Assembly: GCF_019049285.1 (NCBI RefSeq)
Contig: NZ_JAGMUL010000140.1
Location: forward strand, 1-64,000
Length of the DNA stretch: 64,000 nt
Origin: Streptomyces sp. AC550_RSS872
GTDB taxonomy: Bacteria > Actinomycetota > Actinomycetes > Streptomycetales > Streptomycetaceae
Direction: 5' to 3'
In this document: piece by piece, positions 25,913-33,222 of the stretch
Numbering within the stretch: the first letter of the stretch is position 1
Layout of the letters: the number at the start of each line of letters is the position of its first letter
Program-made: the position numbers and the translations under genes
Notes under the pieces: model-generated
The model's database searches: none
Told to the model about the DNA's origin: nothing
What the model saw: only the letters and a program-made list of their open reading frames with translations

Positions 25913-26530
25913 GTGACCAGCGACCCAGGGCTGCGCCAGCGGAAGAAGATGCGCACGAGGCAAGCGCTCGTCGAAGGCGCCCTGCGATTGTTCGCCGAGA
26001 AGGGTTACGACCAGACAACCGTGGCGGAGATCGCGGCCACCGCAGACATCGCGACACGGACCTTCTTCAGCTACTTCGACAGCAAGGACGACATCGTCTT
26101 CTTCGACGACAGGTCGCGGCTGGAGCGCGCGGTCGAGATCATCGGAGAACGGCAGCCCGGCGAACCGGTGGCCGACCTCCTGCGGCGCGTCATCGACCAG
26201 AGTGTTTTCGCTGACACGGACTCGGAGTTGGCACGGAAGGTCGGCCCAGCTCGGACCCGGCTGATCGCGTCGGTCCCGGCACTTCAGGCGCGCGAACTGC
26301 ACCTGCTGTTCGACATCCAACTACAGCTGACCGAAGCGCTCCACCTCGCTTGCCCCGAGCTGGACCTCGTCGAGGCCGCCGCGGCGGTGGGATCGCTGGT
26401 CGGGGCGATCAAGGTCGTCGTCGCCGCATGCCAAAGGCGGGGCAACAGGCCGGAGCAGACCTACAAAGCCGTTCAAAGGGCCACCGACATCGCGATCGGC
26501 GGCCTCAACTCGCTCCCCCGCCCGGCTTAG
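25913..26530 (+). CDS. TetR family repressor
   Basis: This 205-aa TetR/AcrR regulator has an N-terminal helix-turn-helix: RTRQALVEGALRLFAEKGYD, then TTVAEIAATADIATRTFFSY and FDSKDDIVFFDD. The C-terminal part is a helical ligand domain (about residues 60-205). GTG 25913 starts the frame. It is divergent from the P450 and probably its repressor, released by a small hydrophobic ligand. Confidence 0.85.
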   Translation: MTSDPGLRQRKKMRTRQALVEGALRLFAEKGYDQTTVAEIAATADIATRTFFSYFDSKDDIVFFDDRSRLERAVEIIGERQPGEPVADLLRRVIDQSVFADTDSELARKVGPARTRLIASVPALQARELHLLFDIQLQLTEALHLACPELDLVEAAAAVGSLVGAIKVVVAACQRRGNRPEQTYKAVQRATDIAIGGLNSLPRPA

Positions 26531-26611
26531 CGTGTTCAGCGCACGCGCACTCGGTCGTGGCACGGACAGCGTTGAACACGGTCTCTGGCCGGTTTCTGAG
26601 GCTCGGACGGG

Positions 26612-27421
26612 TCAGCCTGAGGCTGCGCTCTGCGCCCGGGCGGCCCGGGTGCGGGCGAGCCGGTAGGAATCGGTGCCGGTCTCGATGATGTTCCCGCCGA
26701 AGGTGAGGCGGTCGACGATGGCCGCGCAAAGCCGCGGATCGGTGAATGTTTTTGTCCACCCTCCAAACGACTCGTTGGAGGCGATGGCGACGCAGTTCTT
26801 CTCCCCCCGCTCCGTCAGCACCTGGAACAGCAGCTCGGCGCCGCGGCGGTCCAGCTCCATGTAGCCAAGTTCGTCTATGCAGAGCAGATCGACGCGTCGG
26901 TAGCGGGCGATGGTCTTGGTCAGGATCTTCTCGTCCGCGGCGTCGACCAACTCGTCGACCAGCTCGTTGACCAGTTCGGTGGCGAGTGTGCAGCGGACGC
27001 GGAAGCCGGCTATGGCGGCCTCGGTGCCGAGCACGATCAGCAGGTGGGACTTGCCGGTGCCGGAGTCGCCGATCAGGCAGAGTGGCAGTCCCTTCTTGAC
27101 CCATTCGCAGGTGGCCAGGGTGTGGATGACGGCTGCGTCGATGTTCGGGTTGGCGTCGAAGTCGAAGGCCCGCAGCGATATCTCCCGCGGGAACTGTGCC
27201 GCCTTGATGCGCCGTTCGGAGCGGCGGCGGGCCCGGTCGTCGCACTCGGCCATCAGCAGTTCGGCGAGGAAGCCGCGAAAGGACATCTGGTCGCGGGCGG
27301 TGGCTTCGGCCAGTTCGGGGAACTGGGGCCGGATGGTGGGCAGCCGGAGCATGCGGCACGCCTGGTCGACGGCGGCGTCAGCGGCCTGTTCGGTCAGCCC
27401 GCGGTGTCGTTTGAGGGTCAC
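26612..27421 (-). CDS. istB: IstB-like ATPase of an IS21 family element
   Basis: This 269-aa AAA+ helper ATPase of IS21 transposition has Walker A CLIGDSGTGKSHLLI, Walker B VDLLCIDELGYMEL, and the C-terminal RCAAI-like LCAAIVDRLTFGGNIIETG. The GTG at 27421 overlaps the istA stop (27418) as in intact IS21 elements. IstB looks full length, but its partner IstA is reduced to its C-terminus, so it cannot move by itself. Confidence 0.85.
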   Translation of the reverse strand: MTLKRHRGLTEQAADAAVDQACRMLRLPTIRPQFPELAEATARDQMSFRGFLAELLMAECDDRARRRSERRIKAAQFPREISLRAFDFDANPNIDAAVIHTLATCEWVKKGLPLCLIGDSGTGKSHLLIVLGTEAAIAGFRVRCTLATELVNELVDELVDAADEKILTKTIARYRRVDLLCIDELGYMELDRRGAELLFQVLTERGEKNCVAIASNESFGGWTKTFTDPRLCAAIVDRLTFGGNIIETGTDSYRLARTRAARAQSAASG

Positions 27422-27663
27422 GGCATCTCTTTCTGGATGGCGGGGCGAGCGGCCGGCCGCCGGGCTCGCAGCAGCTGCTCGTAGGCCGCGACCGAGGGCA
27501 GCGGCCGGGCGTCGGGTGGCAGCTGGTCCAGCCGCCGCGCGGTCAGTGAGGTCACGTTCGTCCGTTCCGGCTCCGCAGACACGACAGGAGTCGCGACCTC
27601 GTCGGCTTCGGCCGCCTTCCGGGCCTCCAGGGCGACCGCGTCCGCGGTCAGGGCCGGCGCCCC
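27418..27663 (-). pseudogene. IstA transposase C-terminal fragment (IS21 family)
   Basis: About 80 residues remain, including LTADAVALEARKAAEADE and LPSVAAYEQLLRARR, the usual IstA tail just before istB. The catalytic DDE core is absent. The fragment starts abruptly at about 27663, where ISL3-type sequence begins. Confidence 0.7.
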
Positions 27664-27664
27664 G

Positions 27665-27928
27665 ACGTGACCGCAGATCGAGCCGCACCTGTTGTCCGGC
27701 AACGGGATGGTCCGACAGAGACCGCCAGTAATAGCAGCGCACACGCGAGGATCTCCATCCGCATCCCGGGCAGGCAGCCGATCCGACCGTGGACCGCACA
27801 GTAGGCCGGACCTCAGTGTCGCCAAGAACCACTCTTTCTACCGCCACCCCGCCCCTCGGAAGAAGAAGGTCGGCGAGGCGAACGACATCCCCACGCACAG
27901 GTGATGCCCACCTGCTCTTGATCGTCAC
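27665..27928 (-). pseudogene. ISL3-family transposase N-terminal fragment
   Basis: VVRLADLLLP, then AACPGCGWRSSRVRCYYWRS and SDHPVAGQQVRLDLR are the N-terminal zinc-finger segment of ISL3 transposases (CxxC followed by the R-x-L-x-D-x-P box). It is cut by the IS21 fragment at about 27665. Because the join stays open, a chimeric 438-codon frame reaches to the end of istB; that frame is an artefact. Confidence 0.7.
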
Positions 27929-27979
27929 GCACCCCCAAATCAGCGACAGAGCCCAAAAAGTGGGCCAGAGCCCGTTCTC

Positions 27980-28170
27980 ATGGACAAAGCCACCCTGCCG
28001 ACCATGCTGGTCGCCTTCGCCCGCTGCGGCCGCGACGGCAGCTTCGCAGTCCTCGGCGCCAACCGACGCTGCACCCTGGTCATGGTCGCGGGCTCGATCG
28101 CCGGAGCCGCCCTGGGCGGCTTGCTGCTCGGCGTGTTACCCGACATGGTGCTCATCCCCGCGCCGGCCGT
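27980..28170 (+). pseudogene. TSUP (TauE/SafE) permease C-terminal fragment
   Basis: FAVLGANRRCTLVMVAGSIA, then GAALGGLLLGVLPDMVLIPA matches the last membrane helices of TSUP-family anion permeases. The preceding helices are missing and the frame continues into unrelated sequence after about 28170. Confidence 0.6.
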
Positions 28171-28592
28171 GATCCTGCTGTGCAACGTCGGCCGCGACAT
28201 GGATCAGCAAGCGCTTCTGCTCATGCGGAGTCAAATGCCACCTGATGAACCCGAGGCGCGCGATGGGTAGACGCCACCCCGGCGGGCAGGGGGATGCCGG
28301 AGCCGAAATCCCGCTGGCCGTAGGTGGGTCGAGCGAGCTCATGAGCTGCCAGTGGAGAAGATCCCGGCCAAACGAGGCGGTGATCACGAGCGTTGTCCGA
28401 GCAAGTCCGGGTTCTGTGGGCGCTGGCTCAACGACCGTCCTGGTTCGCTGGTTCAGATCGCCGCGACAGCAGAACGCCTGGGTTCGTTGCTGCCCGGGCA
28501 TTGACGCTTTCTTAACACACGGGTCCGATGACGGGATTCGCCGACGGCAGACGGGAAAGAGCGCCAAAGGGCTGGAACCACCCGGGGAGGCC
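28171..28592. other. Gene-less stretch of relic sequence before the LuxR block
   Basis: No complete gene is visible. It may hold scraps of further insertion elements, but I could not assign any. Near its end are a TTGACG box at 28501 and lower-GC sequence leading into the small ORF at 28593. Confidence 0.4.
28501..28529 (+). promoter_or_regulatory. Possible promoter upstream of the small ORF/luxR
   Basis: TTGACG (28501-28506) with a 17-bp spacer and TCCGAT (28524-28529). The -35 is good and the -10 weak. Confidence 0.35.
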
Positions 28593-28763
28593 ATGTCAAC
28601 GTACAACTTCCCTGGAAAACACCCGGTCAGAGACGCCCTTGCAGGGCGGGTGACAGCAGTTTCGGCCGTCGACCTTCGTCCCGTGTCTTGCGCCATGGTC
28701 CCTACCCAGGGTCTTTGCATGAATGCGGTCTGTCCGGGTTCGTCAGGTGAGTCCGAGGGGTGA
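28593..28763 (+). CDS. Putative 56-aa peptide upstream of luxR
   Basis: This small ORF starting MSTYNFPGKH has GGGGAGG 2-8 nt before its ATG (closer than usual). The C-terminal third contains three Cys (SCAM, GLCM, AVCPG) and ends in a Ser/Gly/Glu tail. It is followed 55 nt later by the LuxR-type regulator on the same strand. I recognise no family. It could be a peptide precursor or just part of the luxR leader. Confidence 0.3.
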   Translation: MSTYNFPGKHPVRDALAGRVTAVSAVDLRPVSCAMVPTQGLCMNAVCPGSSGESEG

Positions 28764-28818
28764 CAGGGATCGGTGGGATACCGTCGACATCAGTCACCCA
28801 GCCTCGCGGGGGGAACCA

Positions 28819-29799
28819 TTGCTGGAGACGCTCGGCCTCGACTGTTCGACCCATGACGTCTACCGATCCGTATTGCTGAATCCGCAGCGGACACTCGATG
28901 ACATCGCCCTCGATACCGGCTTGCCCGCCGCCGCCGTCCGTTCCGCACTCGACCGGCTCACCCAGCTCTCGCTGCTGCACGAGGCCGCCGACCACCGGTT
29001 CGTCCCTGCCAGCCCCGAGGCCGTCCTTTCCCCGCTGCTGCTACGCAAGGAGGCCGAACTCGACGAGCAGCGGGCCCGGCTGTCGCAGGAGCGGGTCGCG
29101 CTGGCCGCCCTCAGCTCCGAATACGCGGCGCTTGCCGCTTGCCGCGCTGACAGCGGGGTGGAGCGGCTCGAAGACGTCGACGCCGTACGGGTGCGGCTGA
29201 TTGAGCTGGAGCACCAGGCGCGCGTCGAGGTATGCGCCTTCATGCCCGGCGGGGCGCTCAGCGCGGCCGCGCTGAAGGCAGGCCGCCCCTTGACCAAGCA
29301 GAGCCTCGCGCGCGGGGTGGAGATGCGCACCGTCTACCTGGACAGCGTCCGCAACGACCCCGTGACCGTCGAATACGCGACCTGGGTCGTATCTCGCGGA
29401 GGCGAGATACGCACCGCCCCCACCCTGCCGATGCGCATGATCCTCTCCGACCACTCCGCAGCCGTGATCCCCATCCACGCCGACGACAGCCGGCAGGGCG
29501 CCCTGCTGATCCGGTATCCGAGCATGGTGCGGGCGCTGGTGGAGCTGTTCGACATCGTCTGGGCGAGCGCGGTCCCGCTCGGCGCGGGACCGCAGAACGC
29601 CCCCGAGGACGCGCCCACCATCCGGGAGGCGGCTCTGCTGCGGATGCTCGCGGACGGCCTCACCGACGAGGGCATCGCCCGCAAGATGGGCGTCTCCCTG
29701 CGCACGGTCCGCCGCAACACAGCCGACCTCCAGAAGCGGCTCGGGGTGCAGAGCCGGTTCCAGGCGGGCGCCGAGGCGGTCCGACGCGGCTGGCTGTAA
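28819..29799 (+). CDS. TrmB/LuxR-type transcriptional regulator
   Basis: This 326-aa regulator has three parts. Residues 1-75 form a TrmB-like winged helix (LDDIALDTGLPAAAVRSALD). The middle has a coiled coil (KEAELDEQRARLSQERVALA) and a PLD-like/effector domain (QARVEVCAFMPGGALSAAAL, MRTVYLDSVRNDP, PMRMILSDHSAAVIPIH). The end is a LuxR helix-turn-helix (LRMLADGLTDEGIARKMGVS, LRTVRRNTADL). TTG 28819 (LLETLGLDCSTHDVYRSVL) with GGGGGGA upstream is the best start. Such regulators often stand next to small-peptide or secreted-product genes in Streptomyces; here they neighbour two small ORFs and two secreted proteins. Confidence 0.8.
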   Translation: MLETLGLDCSTHDVYRSVLLNPQRTLDDIALDTGLPAAAVRSALDRLTQLSLLHEAADHRFVPASPEAVLSPLLLRKEAELDEQRARLSQERVALAALSSEYAALAACRADSGVERLEDVDAVRVRLIELEHQARVEVCAFMPGGALSAAALKAGRPLTKQSLARGVEMRTVYLDSVRNDPVTVEYATWVVSRGGEIRTAPTLPMRMILSDHSAAVIPIHADDSRQGALLIRYPSMVRALVELFDIVWASAVPLGAGPQNAPEDAPTIREAALLRMLADGLTDEGIARKMGVSLRTVRRNTADLQKRLGVQSRFQAGAEAVRRGWL

Positions 29800-30166
29800 A
29801 CCCCCGACAGCGTTGGCCGCTCCCTGCCATGGCCAGGGGCTGACACGTGGAGAGCAGGATGCCGGGCACGTTCGCTGCCTAGGGTCGGACGTGTACGCAG
29901 TCGGACGGTCCTGACTCCCTGCGCGGCGAGTGAGCCGTTCAGCATGTCCGGAACAGGATGAGAGTTGTCGAATCCTTGTCGCGCAATTGCCGGTCCATGG
30001 CTCATTCATAAAATCCCAAGTCAGCCCGTTTCCGCAAAAAGGCAGAAAATGACCGAACACCTTGACAGGGCTTCAAAAGGTCCTGGACTGTGAATGCGGC
30101 CGACGTTCACTGCTCACTGGCCAATTGCAGTCCTGCTGCCATGAATGACTGATTGAGGTGGAGAAA
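29800..30166. other. Low-GC intergenic region between luxR and a small ORF
   Basis: This is 367 bp with clearly reduced G+C. A short palindrome (CCCTGCCATGGCCAGGG, 29822-29838) may terminate luxR. TTGACA occurs at 30062, but no matching -10 box is evident. No gene is supported. Confidence 0.45.
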
Positions 30167-30316
30167 ATGAATTTGCACCTACGCAAGTCGCATGATGAAA
30201 GCCGAGATCTGGCCACCTCGAGTGACCAACGACTTCGTCAAGTAGGCGCGCCCCCGGTGGGCGTTATCGCGGCATTAGTAGATCCACTGAATCGGCATTC
30301 GATTTGCCAGCGGTAG
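30167..30316 (+). CDS. Putative 49-aa peptide (possible precursor/signal)
   Basis: This small ORF (MNLHLRKSHDESRDL...) has a good ribosome binding site, GAGGTGGAG, 4 nt before its ATG. The N-terminal half is charged and hydrophilic, and the second half is hydrophobic (VGAPPVGVIAALVDPL) ending NRHSICQR with a single Cys. G+C is far below the genome average. It has no homologue I can name. Its context, a LuxR-type regulator upstream and a secreted lectin-like protein downstream, makes a peptide precursor or signal plausible but unproven. Confidence 0.4.
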   Translation: MNLHLRKSHDESRDLATSSDQRLRQVGAPPVGVIAALVDPLNRHSICQR

Positions 30317-30382
30317 GCGAGTAGGCATGTAACTTGATGACCGGCCGACTGCACCGCCCGGCGGAAGAGAACTGAACTGTGA

Positions 30383-30413
30383 CCGGCAAGCAACTCCTCC
30401 AGCCACTTGCCGG
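30383..30413 (+). promoter_or_regulatory. Hairpin between the small ORF and the RICIN gene
   Basis: CCGGCAAG (30383-30390) and CTTGCCGG (30406-30413) are perfect inverted repeats around a 15-nt loop. It could terminate the small-ORF transcript or regulate read-through into the gene at 30462. Confidence 0.5.
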
Positions 30414-30461
30414 CTCTCCCGATTTAGATTCACCAACAACGACCACACGAAAGAGGAAACG

Positions 30462-30941
30462 ATGAACCGAGCATTCAAACGCACGCTCCAGGTCACGCTT
30501 GCAGCAGCAGTTGTCGCGGGACTCAACGTGGGACTGCTCTCAACGAGTGCAAGTGCCGCCGGTAACACCTGGATCCGGGGCAGTAAATCCGGTCGCTGCC
30601 TCGAGGCCAATAACAACGCGGACAAGGTGTGGGCCGCGCCCTGCGACTGGGGCAAGGGAGCACAATTGTGGAGCCGGGTGGGGTCGCAGATCAAGCGGGC
30701 GTACACGAATCAGTGCCTCGACAGCGACTTCAATGGGGACGTGTACTGGATGGAGTGCAACGGCGGCGACTACCAGAAGTGGGAGTATAGGGACGCGGGC
30801 AATGGCTACTTCCTCGTAAGTAGCTGGATAACCGGTAAGGCTTTGCAGTACCGTCCCATCCAGGGTGCAGATGATGTATACACCCAAGCCAGCTTGGATG
30901 AATCCGCGGATTACGCCTGGAGGTTCGCCGACGGGGAGTAG
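30462..30941 (+). CDS. Secreted RICIN-like protein
   Basis: This 159-aa protein has a Sec signal peptide (KRTLQVTLAAAVVAGLNVGL, cleavage near ASAAG). The mature part is one incomplete beta-trefoil: WIRGSKSGRCLEANNNADKV with GAQLW, then QCLDSDFNGDVYWMECNGGD with YQKWEY, which are RICIN-type CL.../QxW repeats. It has no catalytic domain, so it probably binds carbohydrate outside the cell. ATG 30462 has AAAGAGGAAACG upstream. G+C is lower than in core genes, pointing to recent acquisition. Confidence 0.75.
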   Translation: MNRAFKRTLQVTLAAAVVAGLNVGLLSTSASAAGNTWIRGSKSGRCLEANNNADKVWAAPCDWGKGAQLWSRVGSQIKRAYTNQCLDSDFNGDVYWMECNGGDYQKWEYRDAGNGYFLVSSWITGKALQYRPIQGADDVYTQASLDESADYAWRFADGE

Positions 30942-30973
30942 TCGTCCCGTAGAACTCGGGACGCCAGGGTAAT

Positions 30974-31401
30974 GTGGAAGCTGCCGCTATTGCCACCGTA
31001 CTGGGGGCCATGACGGCTGTAGTTGCAACTTCCACTTCCGCGCATGCCCTCAACAGGACAGAATGCGACCCTGGCAGGTATAGTTTCTTCGAATTCTGGG
31101 CCGACGCCGGAATACTCTGCTTTGAGAACGCGGGCCAGCAGAACGTAGTCATCTACGGTGTAGATTTCGTTAAGGCGGGCAACAACACGGTGTCGTTCCA
31201 GTACCCAACGGATGCCGCCCCTCGTCCCGTATGGGGCGTGGGTTATCTGATGAGAGCCAGGTTGTGCATTTGGTGACGCCGAGCATTGCCAGGTACAGGG
31301 ACGGAGAGTGGGCGCCCGCTACGCCGATCAACAAGTGGACCGCCTGCACCTGGCCCAACAACCCTGGCGGGGTCAGCATAGGCGCGACCAAGATCCTCTG
31401 A
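30974..31401 (+). pseudogene. Secreted beta/gamma-crystallin-like protein, frameshifted
   Basis: The 5' part (GTG 30974) encodes a signal-peptide-like VLGAMTAVVATSTSAHALNR and a Greek-key-like stretch ILCFENAGQQNVVIYGVDFV with AGNNTVSFQY. The natural C-terminus, PSIARYRDGEWAPATPINKW and TWPNNPGGVSIGATKIL, is in another frame ending at 31401. The shift lies between about 31200 and 31262. Read in one frame, it would be about 140 aa, typical of small Streptomyces crystallin-fold secreted proteins. The start is weak and the signal peptide short, so the 5' end may also be damaged. Confidence 0.6.
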
Positions 31402-31410
31402 GCCACCGGT

Positions 31411-31800
31411 GGTGTGGGGCGCGGTGGTCTGCCCGAGGAGCCGCGCGGCCGGCGCGGCCGTCGTTACCCGCTGTCTGCGCTGCTGTGCGCGGCGGCTGCC
31501 AGCGTGCCTGCCGGCGCTCGCTCCCTGGCCGCGATCGGCGAGTGGATCGCGGACGCACCCCGGTGGGCACTGCTCGCCCTGGGTTTCGCACCCGACACCC
31601 TGACCGGGAGCGTTGCCGTGCCGCACCAGGCCACTGTGCGGCGCCTGCTCGCCCGCCTCGACGGCGATGCCCTGGACGAGGCGAGCGGCGCCTTCTTGAC
31701 GGCCCGTGCTGTCGGGCCCGCCACCGAGGGCACGCGCCCGGTGCTGCGCGCGATTGCGGTGGACGGCAAGACCGTGCGCGGCTCGCGCTATGCGCTGCGT
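31411..31800 (+). pseudogene. ISAs1-family transposase N-terminal fragment
   Basis: RGRRGRRYPLSALLCAAAAS, AGARSLAAIGEWIADAPRWA, ATVRRLLARLDGDALDEASG and LRAIAVDGKTVRGSRY are the N-terminal half of ISAs1 transposases. The frame loses the family at about 31800, just before the recombinase remnant; the C-terminal half is gone. Confidence 0.75.
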
Positions 31801-31849
31801 CATTTCTTTGCCAGTAGCGCCATCGCCGGGAGGTGTCTCCCTCCTTTAA

Positions 31850-31969
31850 GTGTCGCGGTGGCTCGGCCACGCACCCATCCAGATCACCGCGGACGTCTAC
31901 GGCCATCTGACGGTCGGATGCCGACGGCAGACTGAGGTCCGTGATGGATCAGGTACTGACAGGCGTTAG
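31850..31969 (+). pseudogene. Tyrosine recombinase C-terminal remnant
   Basis: VSRWLGHAPIQITADVYGHL contains the LGH..I..T...YGHL box of tyrosine integrases, with the catalytic Tyr, followed by a short basic tail (GCRRQTEVRDG) and a stop at 31967. The remaining ~350 residues are missing. Such a tail normally lies next to an attachment site; the island-edge repeat overlaps its end. Confidence 0.7.
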
Positions 31970-31982
31970 CGTGGTCGGTACT
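31945..31982. repeat. Island-edge repeat, right copy
   Basis: This is the diverged counterpart of 20628-20665 (about 31 of 38 positions identical, all differences transitions). It overlaps the 3' end of the integrase remnant and lies about 75 bp before sbcD. Confidence 0.5.
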
Positions 31983-32058
31983 GATAGCGAGGACGGTGCT
32001 GGTTCGGTGCTGGGTCCAGGGGCGTAGTGGGGGGAAACATGCAGGTCGGAGCGGCGTC

Positions 32059-33222
32059 TTGAGAATCCTGCACACTTCCGACTGGCATCTGGGCCGGGCG
32101 TTCCACCGGGTGAACATGCTCGGTGCCCAGGCCGGGTTCATCGGTCACCTGGTCACGACCGTGCGGGAGCGCGGCGTGGACGCGGTGGTCGTGTCGGGGG
32201 ACGTGTACGACCGGGCGGTGCCGCCGCTCGCCGCGGTCGAGCTGTTCGACGACGCGCTGCACCGGCTCGCCGACCTGGGTGTGCCGACGGTGATGATCTC
32301 CGGGAACCACGACTCGGCGCGCAGGCTCGGCGTCGGAGCAGGGCTGATCGGCCGTGCGGGGGTTCATCTGCGGACCGAACCGGCGGCGTGCGGTACGCCG
32401 GTCGTGCTGCGGGACGACTTCGGTGACGTGGCCTTCTACGGGCTGCCCTATCTGGAACCCGCCCTGGTGAAGGACGAGTTCGGCGTGGACAAACCCGGAC
32501 ACGAGGCCGTGCTCGCCGCCGCCATGGACCGAGTGCGCGCCGATCTCGCCGCACGCGCGCGTGGCACCCGGTCGGTCGTCCTCGCGCACGCCTTCGTCAC
32601 CGGAGGCGAGGCCAGCGACAGCGAGCGGGACATCACCGTCGGCGGGGTGGCCGCGGTGCCCGCCGGGGTCTTCGACGGCGTCGACTACGCGGCGCTGGGC
32701 CATCTGCACGGCTGCCAGGCGATCACCGAACGCGTCCGTTACTCCGGCTCGCCCCTGCCGTACTCCTTCTCGGAGGCCGATCACCGCAAGAGCATGTGGC
32801 TCGTCGACCTGGACGCCGACGGCACGGTCACCGCCGAGCGCGTCGACTGCCCGGTGCCGCGCGCGCTGGCCCGGATCCGCGGGACGCTGGAGGAACTGCT
32901 CGCCGACCCCGGGCTCACCCCGCACGAGGAGGCATGGGTCGAGGCGACACTCACGGACACGGTGCGCCCGGCCGACCCGATGGCCCGTCTCGCCGAGCGC
33001 TTCCCGCACACGCTCAGCCTCGTCTTCGACCCCGATCGGGCGCCGGACGATCCCGAGGTGTCCTATGCGCAGCGGCTCGCGGGCCGCAGCGAGCAGGAGA
33101 TCGCGGAGGACTTCGTCGCGCATGTGCGCGGGGCCGGGCCCGACGAGGACGAACAGGGCGTGCTGCGGGACGCCTTCGACGCGGTGCGGGCCGACGAGGC
33201 CGTGCGGGAGGTGGCGCGATGA
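32059..33222 (+). CDS. sbcD: SbcD nuclease subunit (Mre11 family)
   Basis: This 387-aa metallophosphoesterase subunit of the SbcCD (Rad50-Mre11) complex cleaves DNA hairpins and blocked ends with SbcC. Phosphoesterase motifs appear in order: LHTSDWHLGR, VVSGDVYDR, MISGNHDSARRL, VVLAHAFVTGGE and ALGHLHGCQ. TTG 32059 (LRILHTSDW) is the family's normal start and has GGAG 8 nt upstream. The ATG of sbcC overlaps its stop, so the two are translationally coupled. Its upstream region is recombinase-relic sequence, so the original promoter may have been displaced. Confidence 0.95.
   Translation: MRILHTSDWHLGRAFHRVNMLGAQAGFIGHLVTTVRERGVDAVVVSGDVYDRAVPPLAAVELFDDALHRLADLGVPTVMISGNHDSARRLGVGAGLIGRAGVHLRTEPAACGTPVVLRDDFGDVAFYGLPYLEPALVKDEFGVDKPGHEAVLAAAMDRVRADLAARARGTRSVVLAHAFVTGGEASDSERDITVGGVAAVPAGVFDGVDYAALGHLHGCQAITERVRYSGSPLPYSFSEADHRKSMWLVDLDADGTVTAERVDCPVPRALARIRGTLEELLADPGLTPHEEAWVEATLTDTVRPADPMARLAERFPHTLSLVFDPDRAPDDPEVSYAQRLAGRSEQEIAEDFVAHVRGAGPDEDEQGVLRDAFDAVRADEAVREVAR

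Noticed and set aside
24633..26530. P450 as part of a biosynthetic gene cluster
   Set aside because: No scaffold-building enzyme, ferredoxin or transporter is adjacent; only a TetR repressor.
26612..27928. 438-aa fused transposition protein
   Set aside because: The frame joins pieces of ISL3, IstA (wrong frame) and IstB; only the IstB part from GTG 27421 is a real gene.
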